From positions 1-13,103 of the forward strand of contig JAJECF010000076.1 in NCBI GenBank assembly GCA_022822125.1: a stretch of DNA of 13,103 nucleotides, given 5' to 3'. The position numbers and the translations under genes were made by a program. The stretch is from Alphaproteobacteria bacterium. GTDB taxonomy: Bacteria; Pseudomonadota; Alphaproteobacteria; Bin95. Position 1 is the stretch's first letter. Each line of letters opens with the position of its first letter. The notes under the pieces were generated by a model. The model was not told where the DNA came from and ran no database searches. It worked only from the letters and a program-made list of their open reading frames with translations. Positions 6,766 to 13,103 of the stretch are shown piece after piece.

Positions 6766-8676
6766 ATGGGCGCTGCGCGCAGGGACGGCTCGGAATACGA
6801 CGTGATCGTCGTCGGCTCGGGATTTGCGGGGGCGAATCTCGCATACGACCTCGCAAGGGCCGGCAAGAGCGTTCTCGTGGTGGAGGCGGGACCGGGGCTG
6901 CCGAAAAGCCGCGAGGACTATATCGAGAACTTCTGGCTCAATACCTTCAAGTCCCCGAGCTCGCCCTATCCGCCCGACGACAATGCAAGCCTGAGCCTTG
7001 CCGGTGCTGCGTCCATGGTCAATGCGGGGCGGGCAACCATCCAGGACGTCGTCGTGACGACCGATCCCGCCATGAGCCGGGACGAGCGCAACGCGCGAAC
7101 CTATCTGACATACGACACCGATACCGAACCCGACTACATGAGCAGCCCCTTCGCGAGCACCTGGGAACGGGTCGCAGGAGGGACCGGGAACCACTGGATG
7201 GGAACCTGCCTGCGGATGGCGGATGCGGACTTCCGGCTGCGTGACCGTCATGGCGTGGGGAAGAACTGGCCGAGTGCGATCACGGCCGCAGCGATGGCGC
7301 CGTACTATGCGCGCGCCGAAGCGCGGATCGGGGTGTCGGCGGATGCAGGCGAGCAGCGCGACCATACCGATGCCTGGTTCCCTGACGGTTACGAATACCC
7401 GATGCCGGCGCTCGACAAGTCCCTGGTGGACCGGGCTCTTGCCGCGGCCGTCAACGGCAAGGCGCTTACCGCAGACAATACCGAGGGGGCCCGGGTGAGC
7501 GGAACGCCGGCGGGACGGAACTCGCGGCCCTACGCCGGGAGGCGGGCCTGTCACGGCAATACGAACTGCACGCCGCTATGTCCGATTCAAGCGAAATACG
7601 ATCCGACCGTGACGCTCGCCCTGGCGCTCGACACCGGGAAGGTCCGGTTCATGGAAAAGACCGTCGTCGACCGGGTCAATATCGGTGCGAGCGGCAAGGT
7701 GAGTTCGATCCATTACAAGCAATATGAGGACATATCGGTGCCGGCCTCGACAGGGCTCACGGGCGAAGGGACGCTCGGCACCGAAGACACGATCTACGTG
7801 CTGGCGGCGAACGCGGTCGAGAACGCGAAATTGCTGCTGATGTCTCCGTGGAAGGACCGCACTGCGGCGAACTCCAGCGGGCAGGTCGGGCGCAACCTGA
7901 TGGACCACCCGATGTTCCTCGCATGGGGTCTCGCTCCCATGGACGGCGAGCCCCTCTACGGCTATCGGGGACCTCTCTCGACGGCCGGCATCGAGAACCT
8001 TCGGGACGGGACGTTCCGCTCCAACCGGGCCGCCTGGCGGATGGACATTGGCAATGAAGGCTGGAACTGGCCGATCGGGGACCCCTTCACGAGCACGAGT
8101 GATTTTGTCGACGGCGCAAACGCCAGCGGGGTCAACCCGGCGAAGGAACGCTATCTGGGGTCGAGGCTGCTTGCGAAGGTGAACGCCGTGCTCACGCGAC
8201 AGTTCCGCATCGGCTTCCTCGTCGAACAGCTTCCCGATCCCGAGAACCGGATTCTTCTATCGACGCGATACCAGGACAATCTCGGGATTCCCCGTCCGCA
8301 AGTCCGCTACAGGCTGGACGACTATTCGGGCAAGGGGTTCGAGTCCGCCAGGGAAGCCGCCGGGACCGTCATGGACAATATGGGTATCGCCGCCGAGACC
8401 CGGTTCTTCGGCGTCGGGAACGAGGACAAGCAGCGATTCACCTACAACGGCGTGACATACAACTATCAGGGATCGGGCCACCTGTGCGGAACCCATGCCA
8501 TGGGAGACGACGCAGCCGTCAGCGTGGTCGATGCCGACCAGAAGAGCTGGGACCACGACAATCTGTACCTTGTCGGCTGCGGGTCGCACGCAACCGTGGG
8601 AACGCAGAATCCAACCCTGACGCTCATGGCGCTGGCAGTGCGGACGGCTGATGCCATCCTTGCCCGCAGGTCCTGA
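6766..8676 (+). CDS. GMC-family FAD dehydrogenase catalytic subunit with predicted 3Fe-4S cluster
   Basis: A 636-residue flavoprotein expected to oxidise an alcohol or sugar in the periplasm. Visible parts are the FAD dinucleotide fold YDVIVVGSGFAGANLAYDLA (11-30), the adenine-side acid in VLVVEAG (36-42), and the GMC segment GGTGNHWMG (138-146). The C-terminal catalytic region has GHLCGTHAMG (His572) and TQNPTLTL (Asn615), followed by VRTADAIL. Cys262, Cys268 and Cys272 have C-x5-C-x3-C spacing in RACHGNTNCTPLCP. The same spacing binds a 3Fe-4S cluster in direct-electron-transfer FAD glucose dehydrogenase and relatives. It has no signal peptide, consistent with export on the Tat-signal subunit encoded three bases upstream. 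It is the third gene of the operon. The substrate is unknown; gluconate, fructose, sorbitol and glucose enzymes are all relatives. Confidence 0.88.
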   Translation: MGAARRDGSEYDVIVVGSGFAGANLAYDLARAGKSVLVVEAGPGLPKSREDYIENFWLNTFKSPSSPYPPDDNASLSLAGAASMVNAGRATIQDVVVTTDPAMSRDERNARTYLTYDTDTEPDYMSSPFASTWERVAGGTGNHWMGTCLRMADADFRLRDRHGVGKNWPSAITAAAMAPYYARAEARIGVSADAGEQRDHTDAWFPDGYEYPMPALDKSLVDRALAAAVNGKALTADNTEGARVSGTPAGRNSRPYAGRRACHGNTNCTPLCPIQAKYDPTVTLALALDTGKVRFMEKTVVDRVNIGASGKVSSIHYKQYEDISVPASTGLTGEGTLGTEDTIYVLAANAVENAKLLLMSPWKDRTAANSSGQVGRNLMDHPMFLAWGLAPMDGEPLYGYRGPLSTAGIENLRDGTFRSNRAAWRMDIGNEGWNWPIGDPFTSTSDFVDGANASGVNPAKERYLGSRLLAKVNAVLTRQFRIGFLVEQLPDPENRILLSTRYQDNLGIPRPQVRYRLDDYSGKGFESAREAAGTVMDNMGIAAETRFFGVGNEDKQRFTYNGVTYNYQGSGHLCGTHAMGDDAAVSVVDADQKSWDHDNLYLVGCGSHATVGTQNPTLTLMALAVRTADAILARRS

Positions 8677-9126
8677 AAGGCGCTCGCCCTGGGGACCGCC
8701 GCTTTCGGAACGAAGGAGAAGTTGAGGCTGATGCGGACTGTCGAAACAGCCTGCATAATCTGCGCTCTGCGCCTCTTCATGCGCGCAACCACCTCATAGG
8801 CGGCTCGCCCTTTCCGGTCCCCGGGCCGGCCATTTCCAGCCGGGACATGTGGTCGCTGTTACTGGCCGATTTCCTGATCGCGCCGGCCTTGCGCGCACCG
8901 AAGCGGCCGCATCCTCACCGGAACTCCTGCAAACGCCCGCCGCGGCGCTGCCGGGCGAGAGGCCTGCTCCTTCGCTGCAGGTCCGCCGGCTTTCGATCCC
9001 GGCCGCGGGGGCCATGAGAAGCTGTCCCGGCCGTAACGCCGGCCGTGCCGGTCTCGCCCCTGTCCGACATGGCGAGGCACCGGGCTGGCCTCATCTTGTT
9101 GAACTGCACATAAGGAAAATCACCGA
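8677..9126 (+). other. Duplicated stretch without a clear gene, second copy
   Basis: About 450 bases matching 3647-4124. The candidate -10 reads CATAAT and the heptamer array is short. No frame on either strand is consistently kept between the copies. The longest plus-strand frame (8849-9130) loses register with the first copy because of a one-base difference just before the conserved GGAAAATCACCGAATGATCC block at 9112-9133. No clear terminator hairpin with a T-run follows the flavoprotein gene. Confidence 0.4.
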
Positions 9127-9395
9127 ATGATCCTCTCGATCCCTGATCCAAAGTACGCGCGCAGGAAGACTGCAATTCAGTCAAGGGGACGCTCCGGGCA
9201 TGCAGCCTGCCCGCTCCCGTGGACTGTGATCCGCCGGGCAGCGTGCATGACGGTCACGCAGCGAGCCCTGACGCTCTGCTCGACCCGGTCACGCTCCATC
9301 TATTGGGCTCGCCGCGGTCAATCCAGTGCCCGCCGCACGAGCGCAACGGGAAGGTGCCTGCATGGCCCGGGACTGCGTCCGTTGCCTTGTCGAGT
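9127..9395 (+). pseudogene. Frameshifted second copy of the small ORF upstream of RHH
   Basis: It begins MILSIPDPKYARRKTAI, matching the start of the 99-codon frame at 4125, then shifts. Similarity resumes in the +2 frame from about 9225 (PGSVHDGHAASPDALL against DGNAHNWHAADPNAPL) and continues through RNGKVPAWPG (DHNGKAPAWAG in the first copy). The resumed frame runs straight into the RHH coding frame because a 26-base segment containing the RHH start and the ATGA overlap is missing here. The gene as organised in the first copy is therefore broken. Confidence 0.5.
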
Positions 9396-9629
9396 ATGGG
9401 ACCGCAGCAGGCGGGTGGCGTGCCTTCGGACCGGCCGGATGCGGATACCGACGAAGCCCCTGGCGAGGCTCTTGAGGATGGGACCCTGATGATCCGTCTC
9501 CATGTCCGGGTTCCGAAGGCGCTGTTGCGCGATATCAAGATGATTGCGGCGCGCAGCAACCTGACCGTGTCGGGCATCGTCTGCGGCGAATGCCTGGTCG
9601 AATACAGGCGCAACCATGCCGACGGATAG
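9396..9629 (+). CDS. Second-copy RHH protein, probably degenerate
   Basis: From ATG 9396 this reads as 77 residues; the open frame extends back to 9219. The fold region (RLHVRVPKALLRDIKMIAARSNLTVS) is almost identical to the first copy. Two changes are suspicious. About 26 bases containing the original start codon and its Shine-Dalgarno context are missing, leaving no good ribosome site. One codon is inserted in helix 2 (GIVCGECLVEY instead of GIVRECLVEY), which would shift the register of the dimer-forming helix. It could be a pseudogene, or a protein starting at Met32 just before the fold. It is followed directly by ATG at 9630, whose frame is only 32 codons. Confidence 0.45.
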   Translation: MGPQQAGGVPSDRPDADTDEAPGEALEDGTLMIRLHVRVPKALLRDIKMIAARSNLTVSGIVCGECLVEYRRNHADG

Positions 9630-9905
9630 ATGACGCCATGTGCGGCGCCAACCGGCACTCTTGCGGACAAGAGCGACAAGGCCGGCGGTTTCATCGGGAA
9701 CAGGCTGTCTTCGAGCCGACCTCTCTGAGGCGCCGGCCCAGCTGCGCTCGGCAAAGCCCGGGCTTCACACGCCATGCCGCATTCGATGCACAATCCGCAT
9801 AAGTCTCCCGAATTAACGGGGATTCGGGACCCTGGCGTTCAACGTCCGGTCGCTTGGCGCAAGAGGGTTTCGAAGGAAGCCCCATGCCGCGCAAGACTTC
9901 CGGCC
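9630..9905. other. Non-coding stretch with a perfect hairpin
   Basis: No convincing gene on either strand. The main structure is TCCCGAAT (9806-9813) against ATTCGGGA (9822-9829), a perfect eight-base stem with an eight-base loop. It is followed by GTTCAACGTCCGG rather than a T-run, so it is not a typical terminator. Homology with the first unit stops at about 9629. Confidence 0.4.
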
Positions 9906-10017
9906 ATGTGCAATTGTGCAAATGCGTAATTGCACAAAAGTGCAATCGAGAAAAAGTGCAAATGCGCGGATGTGCAATTGCACAAATGCACAAATGCACA
10001 ATTGCGCAAATGTGCGT
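9906..10017. repeat. Low-complexity array of TGCAA/TTGCA words
   Basis: About 110 bases built almost entirely from variants of TGCAAAT, TGCACAA and GTGCAATTG(T/C)GC, for example GTGCAATTGTGCAAATGCG at 9908 and TGTGCAATTGCACAAATGCA at 9971. GTGCAATTGCAC is a perfect palindrome, and words occur in both orientations, so the two halves can pair into long imperfect hairpins. Spacing is irregular, unlike a CRISPR. The array is much more AT-rich than its surroundings. It lies about 360 bases upstream of the RTX gene. It could be a cluster of protein-binding sites or a mobile low-complexity repeat; the sequence does not decide. Confidence 0.7.
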
Positions 10018-10044
10018 GACAAAAGGTTGCGCTTAATCCGGATT

Positions 10045-10096
10045 GCTTAGTCGGGAAGGAGATTACTAAGCTGCGTCATCCATCCCTGACGGATGG
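10045..10096. promoter_or_regulatory. Inverted repeats upstream of the RTX gene
   Basis: GCTTAGT (10045-10051) and ACTAAGC (10065-10071) form a perfect seven-base inverted repeat. CCATCC (10080-10085) and GGATGG (10091-10096) form a six-base stem with a five-base loop. A ten-base palindrome, AATCCGGATT, precedes them at 10035-10044. They could be operators or leader structures for the RTX transcript. No clear -35/-10 pair was found. Confidence 0.3.
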
Positions 10097-10380
10097 CTGG
10101 AACGGAACGGATGAAGCGGACCGACATGCCGACATTGACTGAGCGGCGTTATTCACGAGCCCCTTCGCCAGGAAGAGGAAAGGCCGTAGTTTTGCGGATT
10201 TCGGAAGCAACCGGGTTATTCGATCGTCAGATGCGGCGACTGCGGATGTTCGTCCGGCCTTCTACCCGCAGGGTATTGCGCCGGTTCTCCTCTCCACGAT
10301 CTGTTCCACAATCTGCGACAGCTGCATATGCGGGTCGCGCCTTCCTTATCGACACCCGAAACCGGGGGGAGAAACCATGA
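10093..10380 (+). CDS. Possible small basic protein overlapping the RTX start
   Basis: A 95-codon frame rich in Arg and Ser (for example RRLRMFVRPSTRRVLRRFSS), whose TGA overlaps the RTX start codon as ATGA (10377-10380). No family, signal peptide or membrane segment is recognised and the start has no good Shine-Dalgarno. The four-base overlap is what coupled genes show, but it can also arise by chance in GC-rich DNA. Otherwise 10093-10376 would simply be the RTX leader. Confidence 0.2.
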   Translation: MAGTERMKRTDMPTLTERRYSRAPSPGRGKAVVLRISEATGLFDRQMRRLRMFVRPSTRRVLRRFSSPRSVPQSATAAYAGRAFLIDTRNRGEKP

Positions 10381-12341
10381 CGACCAGGACTTCGAACGGC
10401 ACGGCTACGGAAGACGTCAACATTGTCGAAGGTACCGATGAGAATGACGGGTTGGTCGGCACCGATGGCGTTGACAAGATTTTCGGACTTGCCGGCGACG
10501 ACACACTCGCCGGCGGCGCGTGCGACGACCAGCTTTACGGCGGCGCCGGAACCGACACATTCTATGGCGGAGCGGGAGATGATACGTTCTACGGTGACTC
10601 CCACAGTAACCGTCCGGAAATCGACATATTCGCGTATCGGAAGGAGGAGTTCGGAAACGACACGATCAAGGATTTCAACGCCGGCCCTGTTTCCGAAGGA
10701 GGGGATTTCCTGGCCTTTCTCGGTTCCAATGTGTCGCTCGCTGACCTGGAGATCACGGAGAACGAGCACGGCCATGCGGTCGTGAAGATGGGGAAGATGG
10801 GCACAATCACTCTGGAAAACGTGTCCCAGACCGACCTACTGGAAAACATCGAGGACAACATCGCCGGACTCGTTGGCGCAGAGGGCATTATCGGCACCCG
10901 TGACGACGACGTGTTGTCCGGCACCGATGGCAACGATCAGATCTACGGGCTCGCCGGTGACGACACGCTCTCGGGCGGAGCGGGCGATGACCACATGTAC
11001 GGCGGCAGGGGCGATGACACCTTCGCCTATGACAGCAGGACGTTCGGCAATGATAACATCATGGATTTCGATGTAGCGGAGGACAAGCTGGATTTCACCG
11101 GTTCGGGCCTGTCGTTTCTCGATCTGGAGATAAGCGAGAATAAAGATGGCGATGTGGTCTTGGCGCGTGGCAACACGGGTAACTCGATTACGCTGAAGGG
11201 AGTATCCGAGACCGCCCTGCTGGAAAATATCTCGAACACCATCGCCGGACTGGCAGAGGTGCCGGGCATCTCGCACAACTTCGGCAGTCGCAACGACGAT
11301 GACCTGTCCGGCACCGCAGGCGATGACCTGATTTACGGGCTTGCCGACAACGACACGATCAAGGGTCTTGCGGGCGGTGACGACATTTACGGCGGCAGGG
11401 GCGATGACACGCTCTATGGCGGTGGTGATCGCGACTTCGTCTTCGGAGGCGCCGGGAAGGATACGCTCCATGGCGACGCCGGGGATGACGTGCTTTTCGG
11501 CGGCGCGGGCGACGACACGTTGGACGGCGGCGACGGCAGGGACATCTTTGCCTATGTCAGCGCGACGTTCGGCAATGATACCATTGAGGGTTTCAGTGTC
11601 GAAGAAGATAAGCTGGACTTCACCGGCTCCGAATTAAAGTTCAGTGATCTGGAGATCACGGACGGAGAGTCCGGCGATACGGTTATAACCGTGGTGAAGA
11701 CGGGCTCCACGATAACCCTGAAGGGCGTGACTGTGTCAACGTCCGATGACCCTCCCACCTGGATGGATGGAGTTACCAGAGTAGAGAGGGATAGCCCTCC
11801 GGAAGATTGCGACGTCGTTGGCACGGCAGGCGGAGACGAGCTGAGCGGCACGGAGGGGGACGATTGTATTTCCGGCGAAGGCGGCCTCGACAAAATTTAC
11901 GGCAAAGGCGGAAATGACAAGCTCTTTGGCGGCGACGACGGTGATACTTTGAGGGGCGGCGCCGGGAGAGACAAACTGTATGGAGGCAGCGGTGCAGATT
12001 ATATGTATGGGGGCACCGAAAGCGATTTCCTGCGAGGTGGCGACGGGGACGATTACCTGATGGGCGTTACCGGAAATGACACTTTGCGTGGTGACGCGGG
12101 CGCGGACAGATTCGTGTTCGTAAACAATCATTTCGGGAATGACACGATCAAGGACTTTGAGGACGGTATCGACAAGCTGGATTTCGAAGGCATGTCGCTA
12201 ATCTTCGATAAAGATTTCAAAATCGAGGACAAGAACGGCAATGCGGTGGTGACGGTGACGAAGGACGACTTGCCATTCGGAACCATTACGCTGGAGGGCA
12301 TCAGCGCGTCGCAACTGACCGAAGCGGATTTCCTGTTCTAG
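10377..12341 (+). CDS. RTX calcium-binding protein of four repeated modules, type I-secreted
   Basis: A 654-residue acidic protein without an N-terminal signal peptide. It has four cycles of RTX nonapeptides (GGxGxDxLx) followed by a spacer domain. The RTX blocks are at about 18-74, 172-217, 302-389 and 479-577. The spacers are at about 83-163, 218-291, 390-453 and 578-654, each starting near FGNDTI.DF and continuing LdF.G...DLEI and ITL.GV. RTX repeats bind calcium and fold as a parallel beta-roll once outside the cell. The end, LTEADFLF, has the acidic-hydrophobic form of type I secretion signals. No protease, lipase or adhesin domain is visible. Oddities are Cys49 replacing a repeat Gly (GGACDD) and Cys478 and Cys497, since RTX proteins usually lack Cys. 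GGGGGGAGA lies ahead of the ATG. No type I transporter genes are in the window. Confidence 0.93.
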   Translation: MTTRTSNGTATEDVNIVEGTDENDGLVGTDGVDKIFGLAGDDTLAGGACDDQLYGGAGTDTFYGGAGDDTFYGDSHSNRPEIDIFAYRKEEFGNDTIKDFNAGPVSEGGDFLAFLGSNVSLADLEITENEHGHAVVKMGKMGTITLENVSQTDLLENIEDNIAGLVGAEGIIGTRDDDVLSGTDGNDQIYGLAGDDTLSGGAGDDHMYGGRGDDTFAYDSRTFGNDNIMDFDVAEDKLDFTGSGLSFLDLEISENKDGDVVLARGNTGNSITLKGVSETALLENISNTIAGLAEVPGISHNFGSRNDDDLSGTAGDDLIYGLADNDTIKGLAGGDDIYGGRGDDTLYGGGDRDFVFGGAGKDTLHGDAGDDVLFGGAGDDTLDGGDGRDIFAYVSATFGNDTIEGFSVEEDKLDFTGSELKFSDLEITDGESGDTVITVVKTGSTITLKGVTVSTSDDPPTWMDGVTRVERDSPPEDCDVVGTAGGDELSGTEGDDCISGEGGLDKIYGKGGNDKLFGGDDGDTLRGGAGRDKLYGGSGADYMYGGTESDFLRGGDGDDYLMGVTGNDTLRGDAGADRFVFVNNHFGNDTIKDFEDGIDKLDFEGMSLIFDKDFKIEDKNGNAVVTVTKDDLPFGTITLEGISASQLTEADFLF

Positions 12342-12368
12342 GGCTGACGGTCGTCTGTTCGTTCCCTT

Positions 12369-12405
12369 GCGCCCGTCATGTTTGCGGCATGGCGGGCGCC
12401 TTTCC
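12369..12405 (+). terminator. Hairpin terminator after the RTX gene
   Basis: GCGCCCGTCATG (12369-12380) pairs with CATGGCGGGCGC (12388-12399) over 12 base pairs, one of them G-U, around a seven-base loop, TTTGCGG. A short TTTCCC follows. The hairpin lies 27 bases after the RTX stop and reads as a rho-independent terminator with a weak T-run. Confidence 0.75.
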
Positions 12406-12491
12406 CTGTCGACAGGCCTGTCCGCATGGAGACGTTGCACGGGCGTGGTCCGGCGCAGCGCTGCGGAGAGGCGCACAGAGGCTGTCCGTCC

Positions 12492-13103
12492 ATGACCGAT
12501 GATTTGGCCGATTTCCGCCTGACGCTGACACACGCGCTTCCCGAGGCGAGCTCTGGGCCTGTGAAGATCGGCTGGCTTCTGAAGGAAGAGCGCGGCGCCG
12601 TGGTCTACGAGGCGCCGTCCCGGCTGCGCTCTGCGAAGACCGACCGTCGCCACGGCAAGTCGGCTTCGCGCTGCCCGGCGGTCCTCAACCTGGAGAGCCG
12701 CCATGTGGAGGTGAGGTGCCCGTTCGACCTGCATCTTGGTTTCGTGCGCGACAAGGAGGGCCGGCCCGGCCTGCGCAACCTTGCGGGTCCGGCCTCGCCC
12801 GTGCGGACAAGCAAGCTCTCCGATCTGGTCCATATGGTGAACGAGGCGGAGTGGCGCTACCCGGACCGCCCCACGGTGCAGTTGAGCCTGCCCTATGTGT
12901 TCATCGCCGACGAGCCAGTCTATCTCTCGCAGGTCCCGCCCTTCATGCATTACCGGTCCGATCCCTGGCCGGGTACGCTGTTCGGCGGGCGCTTTCCGAT
13001 CGACGTCTGGCCGCGCCCGCTGATGTGGGCGTTCGAGTGGCACGACACGGAGAAGGCGCTGCGGCTCTCCCGGGGGGAGCCGCTGTTCTACTGCCAGTTC
13101 GAG
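12492..13103 (+). CDS. Unidentified protein, 5' part (runs off the window)
   Basis: An open frame of 204 codons from ATG 12492 to the window edge with no stop. It starts MTDDLADFRLTLTH and later reads VLNLESRHVEVRCPFDLHL, LSLPYVFIADEPVYLSQ, GGRFPIDVWPRPLMWAFEWHD and RGEPLFYCQFE. The Pro/Trp/Tyr-rich motifs look like a conserved soluble protein rather than a chance frame. There is no signal peptide or membrane segment, and I do not recognise the family. AGAGG lies 11 bases ahead of 12492. An in-frame ATG at 12426 would add 22 residues but has a poorer ribosome site. It starts about 90 bases past the RTX terminator, so it probably has its own promoter. The long minus-strand frame opposite it is judged to be its shadow. 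Confidence 0.7.
   Translation, partial: MTDDLADFRLTLTHALPEASSGPVKIGWLLKEERGAVVYEAPSRLRSAKTDRRHGKSASRCPAVLNLESRHVEVRCPFDLHLGFVRDKEGRPGLRNLAGPASPVRTSKLSDLVHMVNEAEWRYPDRPTVQLSLPYVFIADEPVYLSQVPPFMHYRSDPWPGTLFGGRFPIDVWPRPLMWAFEWHDTEKALRLSRGEPLFYCQFE

Larger units (their letters stand above)
4650..9629 (+). repeat. Second (intact) copy of the tandemly duplicated unit
   Basis: A unit of about 4980 bp holding the dehydrogenase operon, a spacer and an RHH gene. Its ends define the unit. The left end begins with TGTCGTGCCCGG right after the RHH stop of the first copy. The right end is the RHH stop of the second copy, followed by ATGACGCC instead of ATGTCGTG. The first copy at 3351-4649 has the same order with the middle deleted. 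No transposase, integrase, terminal inverted repeats or target-site duplication was seen, so unequal recombination is a likelier origin than transposition. Confidence 0.8.

Noticed and set aside
6124..7554. 476-codon minus-strand open frame
   Set aside because: It lies opposite the small subunit and flavoprotein genes, which have clear family motifs; its sequence is Arg/His/Pro-rich and low in protein-like pattern, typical of an antisense shadow in GC-rich DNA.
3351..9629. Composite transposon or other mobile element
   Set aside because: No transposase, integrase, terminal inverted repeats or target-site duplication could be seen at the unit ends; a tandem duplication explains the pattern.
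9906..10017. CRISPR-like array
   Set aside because: The repeated words are 6-12 bases, irregularly spaced and in both orientations, with no unique spacers and no cas genes.
12198..13043. 281-codon minus-strand open frame
   Set aside because: It overlaps the end of the RTX gene, the terminator and the unidentified plus-strand gene; the plus-strand product has the more protein-like composition.

Overview
The window is GC-rich DNA with dense coding, Shine-Dalgarno-led operons, Tat and Sec signal peptides, an NMT1-type ABC importer, a type I-secreted RTX protein and REP-like palindromes. Together these suggest a high-GC proteobacterium, most likely an alphaproteobacterium. That placement rests on gene content and base composition only; no rRNA or marker gene is present.

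Layout. (1) 1-3240, minus strand: a three-gene ABC importer operon, in order substrate-binding protein (Tat signal), ATPase and permease. A pair of REP-like hairpins lies between ATPase and permease, another palindromic repeat follows the permease, and two perfect dyads lie upstream of the operon. (2) 3351-9629, plus strand: a tandem duplication of a unit of about 5 kb. The intact second copy (about 4650-9629) carries a three-gene periplasmic dehydrogenase operon: a c-type cytochrome-like protein, a Tat-signal 'hitchhiker' small subunit, and a GMC flavoprotein with a predicted iron-sulfur triad. It is followed by a non-coding stretch and a ribbon-helix-helix (RHH) gene. The first copy (3351-4649) has lost about 3.7 kb between two ATGCCG hexamers. 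This leaves an in-frame 61-codon minigene made of the cytochrome gene's signal peptide and the flavoprotein tail, followed by the intact version of the RHH gene. (3) 9630-10376: a non-coding region with hairpins and a dense array of TGCAA/TTGCA words. (4) 10377-12341: a 654-residue RTX calcium-binding protein made of four repeated modules and ending in a type I secretion-like tail, followed by a strong hairpin terminator. (5) 12492 to the window end: the start of an unidentified conserved-looking gene.

How the parts may work together. The flavoprotein has no signal peptide, so it is expected to cross the membrane bound to the Tat-signal small subunit, as in fructose, sorbitol and FAD-glucose dehydrogenase complexes. 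It would pass electrons from FAD through a 3Fe-4S cluster to the cytochrome-like subunit. That subunit is unusual: about 440 residues of unrecognised sequence with a single CxxCH motif near the C-terminus, in place of the usual multihaem cytochrome. The RHH protein ends exactly where an open frame leading into the cytochrome gene begins, so it may regulate the operon. Substrates of the dehydrogenase and of the importer cannot be read from the sequence.
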